Shown: positions 44,041-53,583, counted from the first letter of the stretch. The stretch: DNA of 64,000 nucleotides from Pseudoxanthomonas sp. (GCF_027498035.1 NZ_CP114978.1:3968001-4032000); one strand, 5' to 3'. The notes: generated by a model not told the origin, from the sequence alone. Numbers and translations: made by a program.

Positions 44041-44076
44041 CCATTGTCGTGCGTCGCTGCCGACGCACGACAATGG
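44041..44076. repeat. Perfect 16-bp hairpin between ppk and ppx
   Basis: CCATTGTCGTGCGTCG and its exact complement around a 4-base loop, beginning directly after the ppk stop codon on the minus strand. No T-run follows, so it is not a standard terminator. It may be an mRNA-processing or stabilising structure, or a palindromic repeat. Confidence 0.7.
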
Positions 44077-46159
44077 TCAGACCTTGGCCAGCAATGTGCC
44101 CTGTGCGGAGTGCAATGCTTCTTCCGGGCCGGGCGAGAGCTTGTGGTACGCGCCATCAGCATTCAGCTCCCAGGCGTTGCAGTTGTCGTCCAGGTAGTTC
44201 TGCAGGTGCTCGCGGAACACCCGCGCGGCCAGCTTCTCATCCAGGATCGGGAAGCAGGTTTCCACGCGGTGCAGCAGGTTGCGCTCCAGCCAGTCGGCGC
44301 TGGCGCAGTACAGCTCCGGCTCGCCATCGTTGCCGAACCAGTACACCCGGCTGTGTTCCAGGAAGCGGCCGACGATGGAACGCACGCGGATGTTGTCCGA
44401 CACGCCCGGCACGCCCGGGCGCAGGGTGCAGGCGCCGCGCACGATCAGGTCGATCTGCACGCCATCGCGCGAAGCCGCGTACAGCGCACGGATCACGCGC
44501 GGCTCGTTGATCGCGTTGACCTTGACGATGATCCGGGCCGGGCGGCCGGCCCGGGCGAAGCGTGCTTCGCGCTCGATCTTCTTGATCACGCCGGGATGCA
44601 GGGTGAAGGGCGACTGCAGCAGGCACTTGAGCTTGGTCGTCGGCGCCAGCCCGGACAGCTGCTGGAACAGCAGGTGCACGTCGTTGCCGATGTCCTGGTT
44701 GGCGGTGATCAGGCCCAGGTCGGTGTACGCGCGTGCGGTGCCGGCGTGGTAGTTGCCCGTGCCCAGATGCACGTAGCGGCGCAGCTTCTTGCCCTCGCGG
44801 CGCACGATCAGCAGCATCTTGGCGTGGGTCTTGAAGCCGACCACGCCGTACACGACCTGCACGCCCGCGGCCTGCAGGCGATCGGCCTGGCCCAGGTTGG
44901 CTTCCTCGTCGAAGCGCGCGCGCAGCTCCACCACCACGGTGACGTCCTTGCCGTTGCGCGCGGCCAGGACCAGCGCATCGACGATCGCCGAGTCCTTGCC
45001 GGTGCGGTACAGGGTCTGCTTGATTGCCAGCACGTTGGGGTCGGTGGCGGCCTGCCTGAGCAGCTCCAGCACCGGGGTGAAGGCATCGAAGGGATGGCTC
45101 AGCAGCACGTCGCCATCGGCCACCGTTTCGAACATGGTGTCGCCGTCGCGCAGCTGGCGCGGGGTGAAGGCGGGGTATTTCAGCTCCGGGACGCTGGACC
45201 AGGTCATACACCTGGCTGACGCGATTGAGATTGACCGCGCCATCGATGCGGTACACCGCGTTGTCGGGCAGGTCGAAGTTTTCCAGCAGCGTGCGCACGA
45301 TCGGCTTGGGGCAGTCGTGGGCGATCTCCAGGCGCACCGCCGGGCGGTAGCCGCGGCCGGCCAGTTCGTCGCGCAGGGCCAGGGCCAGGTTCTCGACTTC
45401 TTCCTCGTCCACCACCAGTTCGGAATTGCGGGTCACGCGGAACTGGTAGGCGCCCTTGACCTCCATGCCGGGGAACAGGTCGTCGACGAATGCCGACAGC
45501 ACGCTGGACAGCAGCACGAAATCGTTCTCGCCACCGGACACGCGCTGCGGCAGGTGGATGATGCGCGAGAGCGAACGCGGCGCACGCACGATGGCCATGT
45601 GGCCCGCGCGACCGAACGCGTCCTTGCCCTTCAGCACCACCACTACGTTGAGCGACTTGTTGAGGATCTTGGGGAACGGATGCGACGGATCCAGGCCCAG
45701 CGGCGACAGCACCGGCATGATCTCGTTGCGGAAATAGGCGCGCAACCAGCGCCGCTGGCGCGCATTCCAGACCGTCTGGCTGAGTACGCGCACGCCGGCT
45801 TCGTCCATTGCCGGACGCAGTACGCGGTTCCAGCACTTGTACTGCGCATCGACCAGCTCGGCGGCGCGGTCGTGGATGCGGTTGAGCACCGAGCCCGGGG
45901 TCAGCCCATCGGGGCCCGGCGGCAGGCCGAAGTCCTGCGCGTGGCGCACGGTGGCGGTGCGGATTTCGAAGAACTCATCCAGGTTGGTGCAGCTGATGCA
46001 CAGGAAGCGCAGGCGCTCCAGCAGCGGGACCGACGGGTCCTGCGCCTGGGCCAGCACGCGGAAATTGAAGTCCAGCTGCGACAGCTCGCGGTTGAAGTAC
46101 AGGCCGCTGTCACGCAGGGGATCGACGGCATCGAGGGGCAGGTCTGCGGCGGCGTTCAT
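44077..46159 (-). pseudogene. ppk: Polyphosphate kinase with a +1 frameshift
   Basis: Two overlapping frames together give a complete Ppk of about 690 residues. The N-terminal part runs MNAAADLPLDAVDPLRDSGL to VYDLVQRP; then the other frame continues PELKYPAFTPRQLRDGD to the stop. Removing one base in the GTCCCGGAG run (about 45186-45191) restores the frame. Otherwise all domains are intact, including the autophosphorylated histidine region (YVHLGTGNYH). Ppk makes polyphosphate from ATP. As written, the product stops being Ppk after about 320 residues. A sequencing indel in a G/C run is as likely as true inactivation. Its start overlaps the phoR stop. Confidence 0.85.
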
Positions 46160-47490
46160 GCGATCTGGCTCTGCGGAAGCGGGAGGGTGGATTCGCGCGG
46201 GTGGACGCGCGCCGGGCCGAAATGCACCGAGAACGAGCTGCCCTGGCCGACCGCGCTGTCGATCTCCAGGCGCGCCTGGTGCAGGTTCAGGACGTGCTTG
46301 ACGATGGACAAGCCCAGGCCGGTGCCGCCGCTCTCGCGCGAGCGGCTGGTGGAGACGCGGTAGAACCGTTCGGTGATGCGTGGCAGGTGCGTGGCCGGGA
46401 TGCCGTAGCCGGTGTCGCGCACGCTGAGCACGGCGCCGTCGCCTTCACGGGCAAGGGCAATCGTGATGGTGCCGCCGACCGGGGTATAGCGCACCGCGTT
46501 GCTGACCAGGTTGGAGAACGCGCTGTGCAGTTCCTTGTTGGAACCCCACAGGTCGATCCCGCCGCAGTCCTCGACCACGATGGTCTGGCGCTGGCGGCTG
46601 AGCGCTTCGGCTTCGCGGCGCAGGGTGGCCAGCATCGAACCCATGGCGATGGATTCATCGGTCAGGCTGTCCTGCACTTCCAGCCGCGAGAGCGTCAGCA
46701 GGTCCTCGACCAGCTGGGTCATGCGGTTGGACTGCTTCTGCATTTCTTCCAGGATGGGTTTCCATTCCGGGAATTCGTCCGCGTCCAGCATGTCCAGGTA
46801 GCCGTGGACCACGGTCAGTGGCGTGCGCAGTTCGTGCGAGACATTGGCCACGAAGTCGCGGCGCATTTCTTCCAGCCGCAACAGCTTGCTCACGTCGCGC
46901 GCCACCAGCAGCCAGTACTGGTCCGAATACGGGATCAGGCGCAGGTTGAGGCGCAGGTCCGGGTTGACCGGCGAGACCGCATCGAGCATCGGTTCGGCAT
47001 TGCGGCCCGCGCTGAGCCAGTGCGACATCGGCAGCGGCTGCAGGCGTTCGCCCACCGGCGCGTTGAGGTCCGACGGATGGCGCAGTCCGAGCAGGGACGT
47101 TGCGGCCTTGTTGAACCACTGCACGCGCTGGCTGTTGCGATCGATCACCACCACCGCATCGGGCAATGCGGCGGCGGCGGCCCGGTAGGCGCGCAGCATC
47201 GCCAGCAACCGGCGCTTGCGGGTGCGCATGTCCACCTGCCCGCGGTGCAGCAGGCGGTCCAGCTCGTTCCACACGCCATCGCCGTGGGCCGGCTGCAGGC
47301 GTTCGCGGGCGGTCAGCCGGCGCAGCACCGCGCGCAGGCGCCAGAACTGCCAGCCCACCACGCACAGCGAACTGATCGCCAGCACTTCCCAGAACGCGCC
47401 CACCAGCCAGCCAATCGCCGAGGCGATGGCCAGCAGGGTGGCGAGGCGGAACAGCGTGCGGTTCCAGGCCGAGCGCAGGTGTTGGGGCAT
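46156..47490 (-). CDS. phoR: Phosphate-regulon sensor histidine kinase
   Basis: 444 residues. Two N-terminal helices (LFRLATLLAIASAIGWLVGAF, EVLAISSLCVVGWQFWRL) without a large periplasmic loop, a PAS domain (about 100-200, LPDAVVVIDRNSQRVQWFN), the HisKA box with His219 (VANVSHELRTPL) and the HATPase domain (NLVSNAVRYTP, DTGYGIP, GTGLGLSIVKH). This is the PhoR layout, which responds to phosphate through the Pst/PhoU system. It overlaps ppk by 4 bp, so phoB-phoR-ppk-ppx is one operon-like block. Confidence 0.92.
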   Translation of the reverse strand: MPQHLRSAWNRTLFRLATLLAIASAIGWLVGAFWEVLAISSLCVVGWQFWRLRAVLRRLTARERLQPAHGDGVWNELDRLLHRGQVDMRTRKRRLLAMLRAYRAAAAALPDAVVVIDRNSQRVQWFNKAATSLLGLRHPSDLNAPVGERLQPLPMSHWLSAGRNAEPMLDAVSPVNPDLRLNLRLIPYSDQYWLLVARDVSKLLRLEEMRRDFVANVSHELRTPLTVVHGYLDMLDADEFPEWKPILEEMQKQSNRMTQLVEDLLTLSRLEVQDSLTDESIAMGSMLATLRREAEALSRQRQTIVVEDCGGIDLWGSNKELHSAFSNLVSNAVRYTPVGGTITIALAREGDGAVLSVRDTGYGIPATHLPRITERFYRVSTSRSRESGGTGLGLSIVKHVLNLHQARLEIDSAVGQGSSFSVHFGPARVHPRESTLPLPQSQIA

Positions 47491-47639
47491 GGGGCGATTG
47501 TGTCAGAGCTGTTGCCGGCCAGCGTACGGCGCGGGCCGTGGCAGGCAGGAGGCGGAAAAACGACCGTCCCGCGACGCACCCATGACAGGCGCGCGGCGGG
47601 AGCGGGACACGCGCATGACGCGCGGGGCGTGGATGACGG

Positions 47640-48329
47640 TCAGGTGGAAACCGAGAATCGGTATCCCGAGCCGCGCACGGTCTGGACCATGTTGTCCACG
47701 TTGTGCGGTTCCAGCGTCTTGCGCAGGCGACGGATGTGCACGTCGACCGTGCGTTCTTCCACGTACACGCTGCCGCCCCACACATGATCCAGCAGCTGGG
47801 TGCGGCTGTAGACGCGCTCGGGATGGGTCATGAAGAAGTGCAGCAGGCGGTACTCGGTCGGGCCGATCGGGACCGGGGCGTCTTCGGCGAACACCCGATG
47901 CGCGGCGCCATCGATGCGCAGCGCGCCCAGCGAAATGCTGCCGTCTTCCTCGTCCTCGCGGGTGCGACGCATGACCGCGCGGATGCGCGCCAGCAATTCG
48001 CGCGAGGAGAAAGGCTTGACCACGTAGTCGTCGACACCGGCTTCCAGGCCGCCGACGCGGTCGTTCTCTTCGCCGCGCGCGGTCAGCATGATGATCGGCA
48101 CTTCGCGGGTCAGGGCGTCCTTGCGCCAGCGCCGGGCCAGCTCCAGGCCGCTGGTGCCGGGCAGCATCCAGTCCAGCAGGATCAGGTCGGGCACCTTGTC
48201 GGCGATGGCGCCCTGCGCCTCGCGCGCGTCGCCGGCATGGATCGGCTCGAATTCGCCCTTGCGCAGGGCGAAGGCGACCATGTCGCGGATCGCGGGCTCG
48301 TCATCGACGATCAGAATGCGTTTTTGCAC
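47640..48329 (-). CDS. phoB: Phosphate-regulon response regulator, OmpR/PhoB family
   Basis: 229 residues: receiver domain with Asp9, Asp10 and phospho-acceptor Asp53 (LILLDWMLPG) and Lys in YVVKPFSSREL, then a winged-helix domain (EYRLLHFFMTHPERVYSRTQLLDHVWG, TVDVHIRRLRKTLEP). It activates phosphate-starvation genes at Pho boxes. A Pho-box-like triplet of 11-bp repeats lies 32-64 bp upstream, implying autoregulation. phoR follows 149 bp later. Confidence 0.95.
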   Translation of the reverse strand: MQKRILIVDDEPAIRDMVAFALRKGEFEPIHAGDAREAQGAIADKVPDLILLDWMLPGTSGLELARRWRKDALTREVPIIMLTARGEENDRVGGLEAGVDDYVVKPFSSRELLARIRAVMRRTREDEEDGSISLGALRIDGAAHRVFAEDAPVPIGPTEYRLLHFFMTHPERVYSRTQLLDHVWGGSVYVEERTVDVHIRRLRKTLEPHNVDNMVQTVRGSGYRFSVST

Positions 48330-48360
48330 GGGTTTTTCGCCGGACTGTGGGGACAGCGAC

Positions 48361-48393
48361 AGTAGACGACAATTTTATGACTTGATTGTGACA
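48361..48393 (-). promoter_or_regulatory. phoB: Pho-box-like direct repeats upstream of phoB
   Basis: On the minus strand three adjacent 11-base units read TGTCACAATCA, AGTCATAAAAT and TGTCGTCTACT, each with a GTCA(C/T)- or GTCGT-type core. The 11-bp period and core match PhoB half-sites (CTGTCAT-N4). Location 32 bp before the start codon suits autoactivation. Confidence 0.62.
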
Positions 48394-48511
48394 CTCGCCA
48401 TGGGCCGCGCTGGCTCGGCTGCCTGGCAGGCGGGCGCGGGAGGACGCTCCGGCGGAGTCCCCAGGATGGGACCGCCACGCGTTCTGCTCTACACAGAGTG
48501 CGCGAGCCGAC

Positions 48512-50155
48512 TCAGCGGTTGCCGTCCACATCCGGGTCGCGTACGCCGGCATCGCGCAATTCCAGGACCTCGGGAGTCATGGCCGTAATCCGGGCCTCGA
48601 CCCGGGCGCGGGCGTAGTAATCCAGGTTCTCGCGGCGTTTGAGGTTCTGCAGCTGGATCAGGGCCTGCTCCGGTCGCCCGTTCAGGTAGGCGGTCTGGGC
48701 ATAGGCCTCGGCGGCCTTGACGGTATCGCCGGCCAGTTCGCAGGCACGGGCAAAGGCGGCCTGGAACACCGGGTCATCGTTGCTGGCATCGAGCAGCGGC
48801 TGCAGGACGGCACGGGCCTGTTCGCCGCCGGACTTGTCGCCCTGGTCGTTGAGCAGCTGGGCGAAGGTCAGCGCCACTGGCCGACTGTTGGGTGTGGCCT
48901 TGAGCAGGTCGCGGAAGCGGGCCTTGGCCGCGGCCATGTCGCCGCTCCTGGCCTGGGCGTCGGCCAGGGCAATCCCCAGCCACGCGTTCCCGGGATTTTC
49001 CTGCACCAGTTGGGCGAAGGCATTGGCCGCGACGGCGGGTTGGTTGTTGCGCAGCTGTGCCAGGGCCAGGCCGTAACGCTGGGGTGCAGTGAGTTCGCCG
49101 GTGCTGCGGCGGATGCTTTCGTATTCGCGGATGGCTTCGCCGGCAGTGTTGGCGCTGAGCACGCGCAGGCGTTCGCGCGCCCAGGGGAACAGGCCGGTGC
49201 CGCCGCTGTCGAAGCTGCTGGCTGGCAGGGTCACCTGGAAGGGCAGCAGTGGGTTGTTGCTGCGGATGCCGGCAGCGTAATTGCCTTCGCGCGGGTTGGA
49301 TTCGGTGATCTTGCCGCCGGGGGTGGAGACGGTGGTGATCACGTTCTTCTCGCGCTTGAGGCGCTCGGCGCGGTCGTGCGCCTCGCTGATGCGCGAGGTG
49401 GTGACGGGATGGGTCTGCAGGTAATCGGGGGTGCGCTCGCGTTCGCCACCGCGATTGGCGCGCATCACCTGGTCCATGCGATTGAAGAAATCGGCCATCG
49501 CATCCGGGTCGTAGCCGGCGCGCTGCAGGGTGTAGATGCCGATCCGGTCGGCCTCGCTTTCGTTGGCGCGGGTGTAGTCGATCTGGCGCTGCTGCATCAG
49601 GCCCAGGCCGCTGATGAGCGCCGCCTGCGAAGCATCGCCGCTGGAGCTGCCGCCGGCCGCCTGCGCGGCCACGATCGCGCCCAGGATGCCCAGCAGGATC
49701 GGCACCTGGTCGCGCTTGGCACGCTCGACCCCGCGCAGCACGTGTTGCTGGGTGACGTGGGCGATTTCGTGGGACAGCACCGCGGCCACTTCGTCCTCGC
49801 GTTCGGCGGTCAGGACCAGGCCCGAGTTGACCGCGATGTAGCCGCCCAGCGTGGCGAAGGCGTTGATCTGGCGGTCGCGCAGCATGAAGAAGGTGAAGGG
49901 CTGGCTGGGCCGGTCGCTGTTGGCGGCGAGCTTCCCGCCGACCTTGTCCAGCCAGTCGTCCACCAGTGGGTCATCCAGCAGGTAGCCGTAGTTGCGTAGC
50001 TCGCGCAGGGTCATCGCGCCGTACAGCTGCTGGCGTGCAGGGGTGAGCAGTTCGCCCGCGGATGATCCGATATCGGGCAGGCGGTCGACCTGCGCGTGGG
50101 CCAGTGGTGCGGCAACCAGCAGGGTCAGGGCAGCGGACAACAGGGTCGGGCGCAC
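48512..50155 (-). CDS. bepA: Periplasmic M48 metalloprotease with TPR domain (BepA-like)
   Basis: 547 residues from a GTG start at 50155 that places the signal peptide (VRPTLLSAALTLLVAAPLAHA) at the N-terminus. The zinc site is His129, Glu130, His133 (SHEIAHVTQQH), with the downstream glutamate in ANESEADRIG. A helical linker and C-terminal tetratricopeptide-like repeats (from about residue 330) match BepA, which degrades stalled LptD and BAM substrates at the outer membrane. Longer in-frame starts upstream would bury the signal peptide. It is divergent from grxC. Confidence 0.88.
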   Translation of the reverse strand: MRPTLLSAALTLLVAAPLAHAQVDRLPDIGSSAGELLTPARQQLYGAMTLRELRNYGYLLDDPLVDDWLDKVGGKLAANSDRPSQPFTFFMLRDRQINAFATLGGYIAVNSGLVLTAEREDEVAAVLSHEIAHVTQQHVLRGVERAKRDQVPILLGILGAIVAAQAAGGSSSGDASQAALISGLGLMQQRQIDYTRANESEADRIGIYTLQRAGYDPDAMADFFNRMDQVMRANRGGERERTPDYLQTHPVTTSRISEAHDRAERLKREKNVITTVSTPGGKITESNPREGNYAAGIRSNNPLLPFQVTLPASSFDSGGTGLFPWARERLRVLSANTAGEAIREYESIRRSTGELTAPQRYGLALAQLRNNQPAVAANAFAQLVQENPGNAWLGIALADAQARSGDMAAAKARFRDLLKATPNSRPVALTFAQLLNDQGDKSGGEQARAVLQPLLDASNDDPVFQAAFARACELAGDTVKAAEAYAQTAYLNGRPEQALIQLQNLKRRENLDYYARARVEARITAMTPEVLELRDAGVRDPDVDGNR

Positions 50156-50321
50156 GCGGGAATTCCGTCCGGGGAAAGGTCCAGGCCGGCGCAGGATGGC
50201 CGGCGCCGGGGTCTTGCGAGTGAATCGGTGGTTAATCCGCAGCGTTGCATGCCCAGCTCTGGTTTGGTGCCGCCATGCCACCATGATGCATTCAGACCTT
50301 TCACCGTGCGGAGAATTCCCC

Positions 50322-50591
50322 ATGAGCACTCCCGAGATCACCATCTATTCCACTGCGGTGTGCCCGTACTGCGTGGCCGCCAAGAATTTCCTCAAGTCCA
50401 AGGGCCAGACCTGGACCGAGGTGCGCATCGACACCGATCCGGTCGAACGCGAAAAAATGATGGCCAAGACCCGCCGCACCAGCGTGCCGCAGATCTTCAT
50501 CGGCGAAACCCACGTCGGTGGCTACGACGACATGATGGCCCTGCACCGTGCGGGCGGCCTGGAGCCGCTGCTGGCCGGGAGCAGCGCATGA
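50322..50591 (+). CDS. grxC: Glutaredoxin 3
   Basis: 89 residues with the dithiol active site Cys14-Pro-Tyr-Cys17 (STAVCPYCVAA) and the GSH-binding TSVPQIFIGETHVGGYDD. It reduces protein disulfides and glutathione mixed disulfides in the cytosol. The next gene starts inside its stop (ATGA overlap), linking it to another thiol-based protein. Confidence 0.95.
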   Translation: MSTPEITIYSTAVCPYCVAAKNFLKSKGQTWTEVRIDTDPVEREKMMAKTRRTSVPQIFIGETHVGGYDDMMALHRAGGLEPLLAGSSA

Positions 50592-50986
50592 GCCAGCCCA
50601 GTGGCGAGAGCGAACAGGACCGCGTCCAGGCGTTCACTGAATTCCGCCAGCGCATGAACAAGCAGATCCTGGCCGAGCCCAACCAGGTCGTGCGCCGGTT
50701 CTTCGCGCTGGATACCCAGACCTACCAGGCCGGCGCGCTGGACGTGAAGACCAAGGAGTTGTTGGGCCTGGTGGCTTCGATGGTGCTGCGTTGCGACGAC
50801 TGCATCAGCTACCACGTGGCCCAGTGCAAGGAAGTCGGCGTGACCCGCGAGGAGTTCTTCGAGACCTTCTCGGTCGGTCTGGTGGTCGGTGGGTCGATCG
50901 TGATCCCGCACCTGCGCCGGGCGGTGGATTTCCTGGACCAGCTCGAAGGCGGCGCGCCGGCACCGGCAGTGCACGACCACGGCTGA
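50588..50986 (+). CDS. Carboxymuconolactone decarboxylase/AhpD-like protein
   Basis: 132 residues. The AhpD core is LVASMVLRCDDCISYHVAQCKEVGVTREE, with the redox CxxC followed by a histidine (CDDCISYH). Such proteins act in alkylhydroperoxidase-type thiol chemistry rather than in muconate degradation when they have CxxC. Translational coupling to grxC supports a redox role. The reaction partner is unknown. Confidence 0.87.
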   Translation: MSQPSGESEQDRVQAFTEFRQRMNKQILAEPNQVVRRFFALDTQTYQAGALDVKTKELLGLVASMVLRCDDCISYHVAQCKEVGVTREEFFETFSVGLVVGGSIVIPHLRRAVDFLDQLEGGAPAPAVHDHG

Positions 50987-51224
50987 TCCGCGCAGATCGG
51001 CCAGGAACCAGGTATGTATTCGTGATGCATACCTGAATGCGCGTACTTTATTTTGATGACAAGAAGGCTGCGAAATTGCGATTTTTCATCGCATTTCGCG
51101 GCTTTTATCGTTTTTCGATCGAGAGGGCCATTTGGGAGGATCTCGCCAGATCGGGCATACTTTGTCCACAACATCCTCCCAGTGCCCGCCATTGCGGCGC
51201 GGCGCGCTTAGTTCGGAAACTCTC
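50987..51224. other. icd upstream region with two hairpins
   Basis: CAGGTATG and CATACCTG (about 51012-51037) form one hairpin, probably ending the grxC operon. GCGAAATTGCGAT (51070-51082) and ATCGCATTTCGC (51088-51099) form a second with one bulge, followed by a T-rich run. The icd promoter must lie to the right of these; no clear consensus is seen. Confidence 0.45.
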
Positions 51225-52232
51225 ATGACGCAAACGATTACGGTCATCCGCGGCGACGGCATCGGCCCGGAAATCATGGACGCAACCTTGTTCGTCCTGG
51301 ATGCACTCAAGACCGGCCTGTCCTTTGAAGATGCCGACGCCGGCCTGGTCGCGCTGGAAAAGCACGGCGAGTTGCTGCCGGCCGAAACCCTCGCGTCCAT
51401 CCAGAAGAACAAGATCGCGCTGAAGAGCCCGCTGACCACGCCGGTCGGCGAGGGCTTTACGTCGATCAACGTGACCTTGCGCCGGCATTTCGATCTGTAC
51501 GCCAATGTGCGTCCGGCGATCTCGTTCCCGAACACCAAGTCGCGCTTCGGTACCGGCGTGGACCTGATCACCGTGCGCGAGAACACCGAAGGCGCCTACC
51601 TGAGCGAAGGCCAGGAAGTTTCGGCCGACGGCGAGACCGCCATCTCGATGACCCGCGTGACCCGCACCGGCTCCGAGCGCATCGTGCGCTATGCCTTCGA
51701 GCTGGCACGCGCCACCGGTCGCAAGAAGGTGACCCTGGTCCACAAGGCCAACATCATCAAGTCGACCTCGGGCCTGTTCCTGAAGGTTGGCCGCGAAGTG
51801 GCCGCGCAGTACCCGGACATCGAGTGCAACGAGATGATCGTGGACAACACCTGCATGCAGCTGGTGATGCGTCCGGAGCAGTTCGACATCATCGTGACCA
51901 CCAACCTGTTTGGCGACATCTTGTCGGACCTGTGCGCCGGCCTGGTTGGCGGCCTGGGCCTGGCGCCGGGCGCCAATATCGGCACCGAGGCGGCGATCTT
52001 CGAAGCCGTGCACGGCTCGGCCCCGGATATCGCAGGGCAGGGCAAGGCCAATCCGTGCGCGCTGCTGCTGGCTGCTGCGCAGATGCTGGATCACGTTGGC
52101 CAGCCGGACAATGCCACGCGCCTGCGCAAGGCCATCGTCGCCACGCTGGAAGCCAAGGATTCGGTCACCCCGGACCTGGGCGGCACCGGCAACACGATGG
52201 GCTTTGCCAAGGCGATCGCTAGCCGCGTCTGA
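51225..52232 (+). CDS. icd: Isocitrate dehydrogenase, NAD-type
   Basis: 335 residues of the beta-decarboxylating dehydrogenase family. The substrate loop SINVTLRRHFDLYANVRP has the S-x-N-x2-LR pattern of isocitrate dehydrogenases, not isopropylmalate dehydrogenase. VRENTEGAYL and the metal-binding NLFGDILSDL are intact. In the cofactor loop (HGSAPDIAG) an aspartate stands where NADP enzymes have lysine, so NAD is the likely cofactor. TCA cycle, cytosol. A strong terminator follows. Confidence 0.87.
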   Translation: MTQTITVIRGDGIGPEIMDATLFVLDALKTGLSFEDADAGLVALEKHGELLPAETLASIQKNKIALKSPLTTPVGEGFTSINVTLRRHFDLYANVRPAISFPNTKSRFGTGVDLITVRENTEGAYLSEGQEVSADGETAISMTRVTRTGSERIVRYAFELARATGRKKVTLVHKANIIKSTSGLFLKVGREVAAQYPDIECNEMIVDNTCMQLVMRPEQFDIIVTTNLFGDILSDLCAGLVGGLGLAPGANIGTEAAIFEAVHGSAPDIAGQGKANPCALLLAAAQMLDHVGQPDNATRLRKAIVATLEAKDSVTPDLGGTGNTMGFAKAIASRV

Positions 52233-52254
52233 TCGACCGCGAATGCTGGAAACG

Positions 52255-52282
52255 AAGAAGGGCGCCGCAAGGCGCCCTTCTT
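52255..52282. terminator. Bidirectional terminator after icd
   Basis: AAGAAGGGCGCC and its complement form a 12-bp stem around GCAA, flanked by A-rich and T-rich ends. It can serve both icd and the convergent YccA-type gene. Confidence 0.85.
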
Positions 52283-52323
52283 GTTTACCTCGCCTCGCAA
52301 CTGTGGCGAGACGATGGTTTGGA

Positions 52324-53100
52324 TCAGTTGCGCGACTGCAGCTTGGACAGCAGGCGCAGGAATTCCACATACAGCCACACCAGCGTGACCATCAGGCCGA
52401 AGGCGCCGTACCACTCCATGTACTTCGGTGCGCCAGCCTCCACGCCGCTTTCGATGAAGTCGAAATCCAGCACCAGGTTCAGGGTGGCAATCACCACCAC
52501 GACCAGGCTGAAGCCGATGCCGATCACGCCAGAGCCGTGCACGTAGGACACGTTCATGCCGAACATCTGCATGACCATCGTGCCCAGGTACACCAGGAAG
52601 ATGCCGCCGGTGGCTGCGACCACGCCCAGCTTGAAGTTCTCGGTCGCCTTGATCAGGCCGCTGCGGTAGGCCATCAGCAGCGCGAACAGCGTGCCGAAGG
52701 TCAGCAGCACGGCCTGGAACACGATGCCGTGGAACTTCAGCTCGTACATCGCCGAGACCGAGCCCAGGAAGAAGCCTTCCACCAGTGCATACAGCGGCGC
52801 GGTGACGGGTGACCATGTCTTCTTGAACGTGGTGACCAGGGCCAGGATGAAGCCGCCGATGGCGCCGCCCAGCATGTAGCCGATCACGCCGGCCGAGGGG
52901 GCCATTTCGCCATTGGCCAGGGGTACGGTCGACTGGTTCCAGGCAAAGGCCGCCGTGATCAGGCTCAGCAACAACAGAAAGCCGGTCTTGTTGACCGTGC
53001 CGTTCAAGGTCATCGCCCCGCCATCGCGGGTGACCACCGTGCCGGTGCCAAGGTCGAGGAAGGTGGACTCTTTCAGAGTCGGATTGCCGCTGCGGATCAT
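52324..53100 (-). CDS. Bax inhibitor-1/YccA family membrane protein
   Basis: 258 residues with about seven membrane helices after a 40-residue N-terminal tail. The sequence YMLGGAIGGFILALVTTF, VEGFFLGSVSAMYE and the C-terminal LNLVLDFDFIESGVEAGAPKYMEWYGAFGLMVTLVWLYVEFLRLL are typical of the YccA/BI-1 group. The conserved di-aspartyl pH-sensing region may correspond to LDFDFIE. Function in bacteria is uncertain (FtsH interaction or calcium leak in relatives). Confidence 0.9.
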   Translation of the reverse strand: MIRSGNPTLKESTFLDLGTGTVVTRDGGAMTLNGTVNKTGFLLLLSLITAAFAWNQSTVPLANGEMAPSAGVIGYMLGGAIGGFILALVTTFKKTWSPVTAPLYALVEGFFLGSVSAMYELKFHGIVFQAVLLTFGTLFALLMAYRSGLIKATENFKLGVVAATGGIFLVYLGTMVMQMFGMNVSYVHGSGVIGIGFSLVVVVIATLNLVLDFDFIESGVEAGAPKYMEWYGAFGLMVTLVWLYVEFLRLLSKLQSRN

Positions 53101-53140
53101 TGCGTTTCCTTAGGCCGTCATCCATCCATGGATCATTGAC

Positions 53141-53227
<87 letters not shown>

Positions 53228-53320
53228 AGTTCATGTGCATTCTACCTGTGCGCAGCATCCGTGGCGGCTGACGATCATGAAATCGTGCACGATGCGCCCG
53301 TGCGATCAGGATGAAAAGAA

Positions 53321-53350
53321 AAAGGCACCAGGATTTCTCCTGGTGCCTTT
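53321..53350 (-). terminator. Terminator of the Pro-Arg-His-Lys tRNA operon
   Basis: A 13-bp stem (AAAGGCACCAGGA with its complement) with a 4-base loop. On the minus strand it is followed by TTTTTCTTTTC. It begins 8 bp after the tRNA-Lys end. Confidence 0.85.
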
Positions 53351-53357
53351 CCTTGTT

Positions 53358-53433
53358 TGGTGGGCCGTCAAGGATTCGAACCTTGGACCTATTGATTAAG
53401 AGTCAACTGCTCTACCAACTGAGCTAACGGCCC
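53358..53433 (-). tRNA. tRNA-Lys (CUU)
   Basis: 76 bases with encoded CCA. Anticodon loop CTCTTAA gives CUU. Acceptor GGGCCGT pairs with ACGGCCC. Last gene of the four-tRNA operon. Confidence 0.95.
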
Positions 53434-53506
53434 CGAAAACTGGTCGCGCAGTATACGCGATGAATCCGGATCTGCAACACCCTTGCGGGAAGAAATCCTG
53501 CGGGAG

Positions 53507-53583
53507 TGGGGTGGCTGAGGGGACTCGAACCCCCGACATCTGGAATCACAATCCAGTACTCTAACCAACTGAGCTACAGCCAC
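53507..53583 (-). tRNA. tRNA-His (GUG)
   Basis: Anticodon loop TTGTGAT gives GUG. The acceptor GTGGCTG pairs with CAGCCAC, the discriminator is C, and a G at position -1 (base 53584) is encoded, as required for tRNA-His. Confidence 0.95.

Noticed and set aside
45180..45200. Programmed ribosomal frameshift in ppk
   Set aside because: No slippery heptamer or downstream pseudoknot is evident, and Ppk is normally a single frame; a mutation or sequencing indel is simpler.
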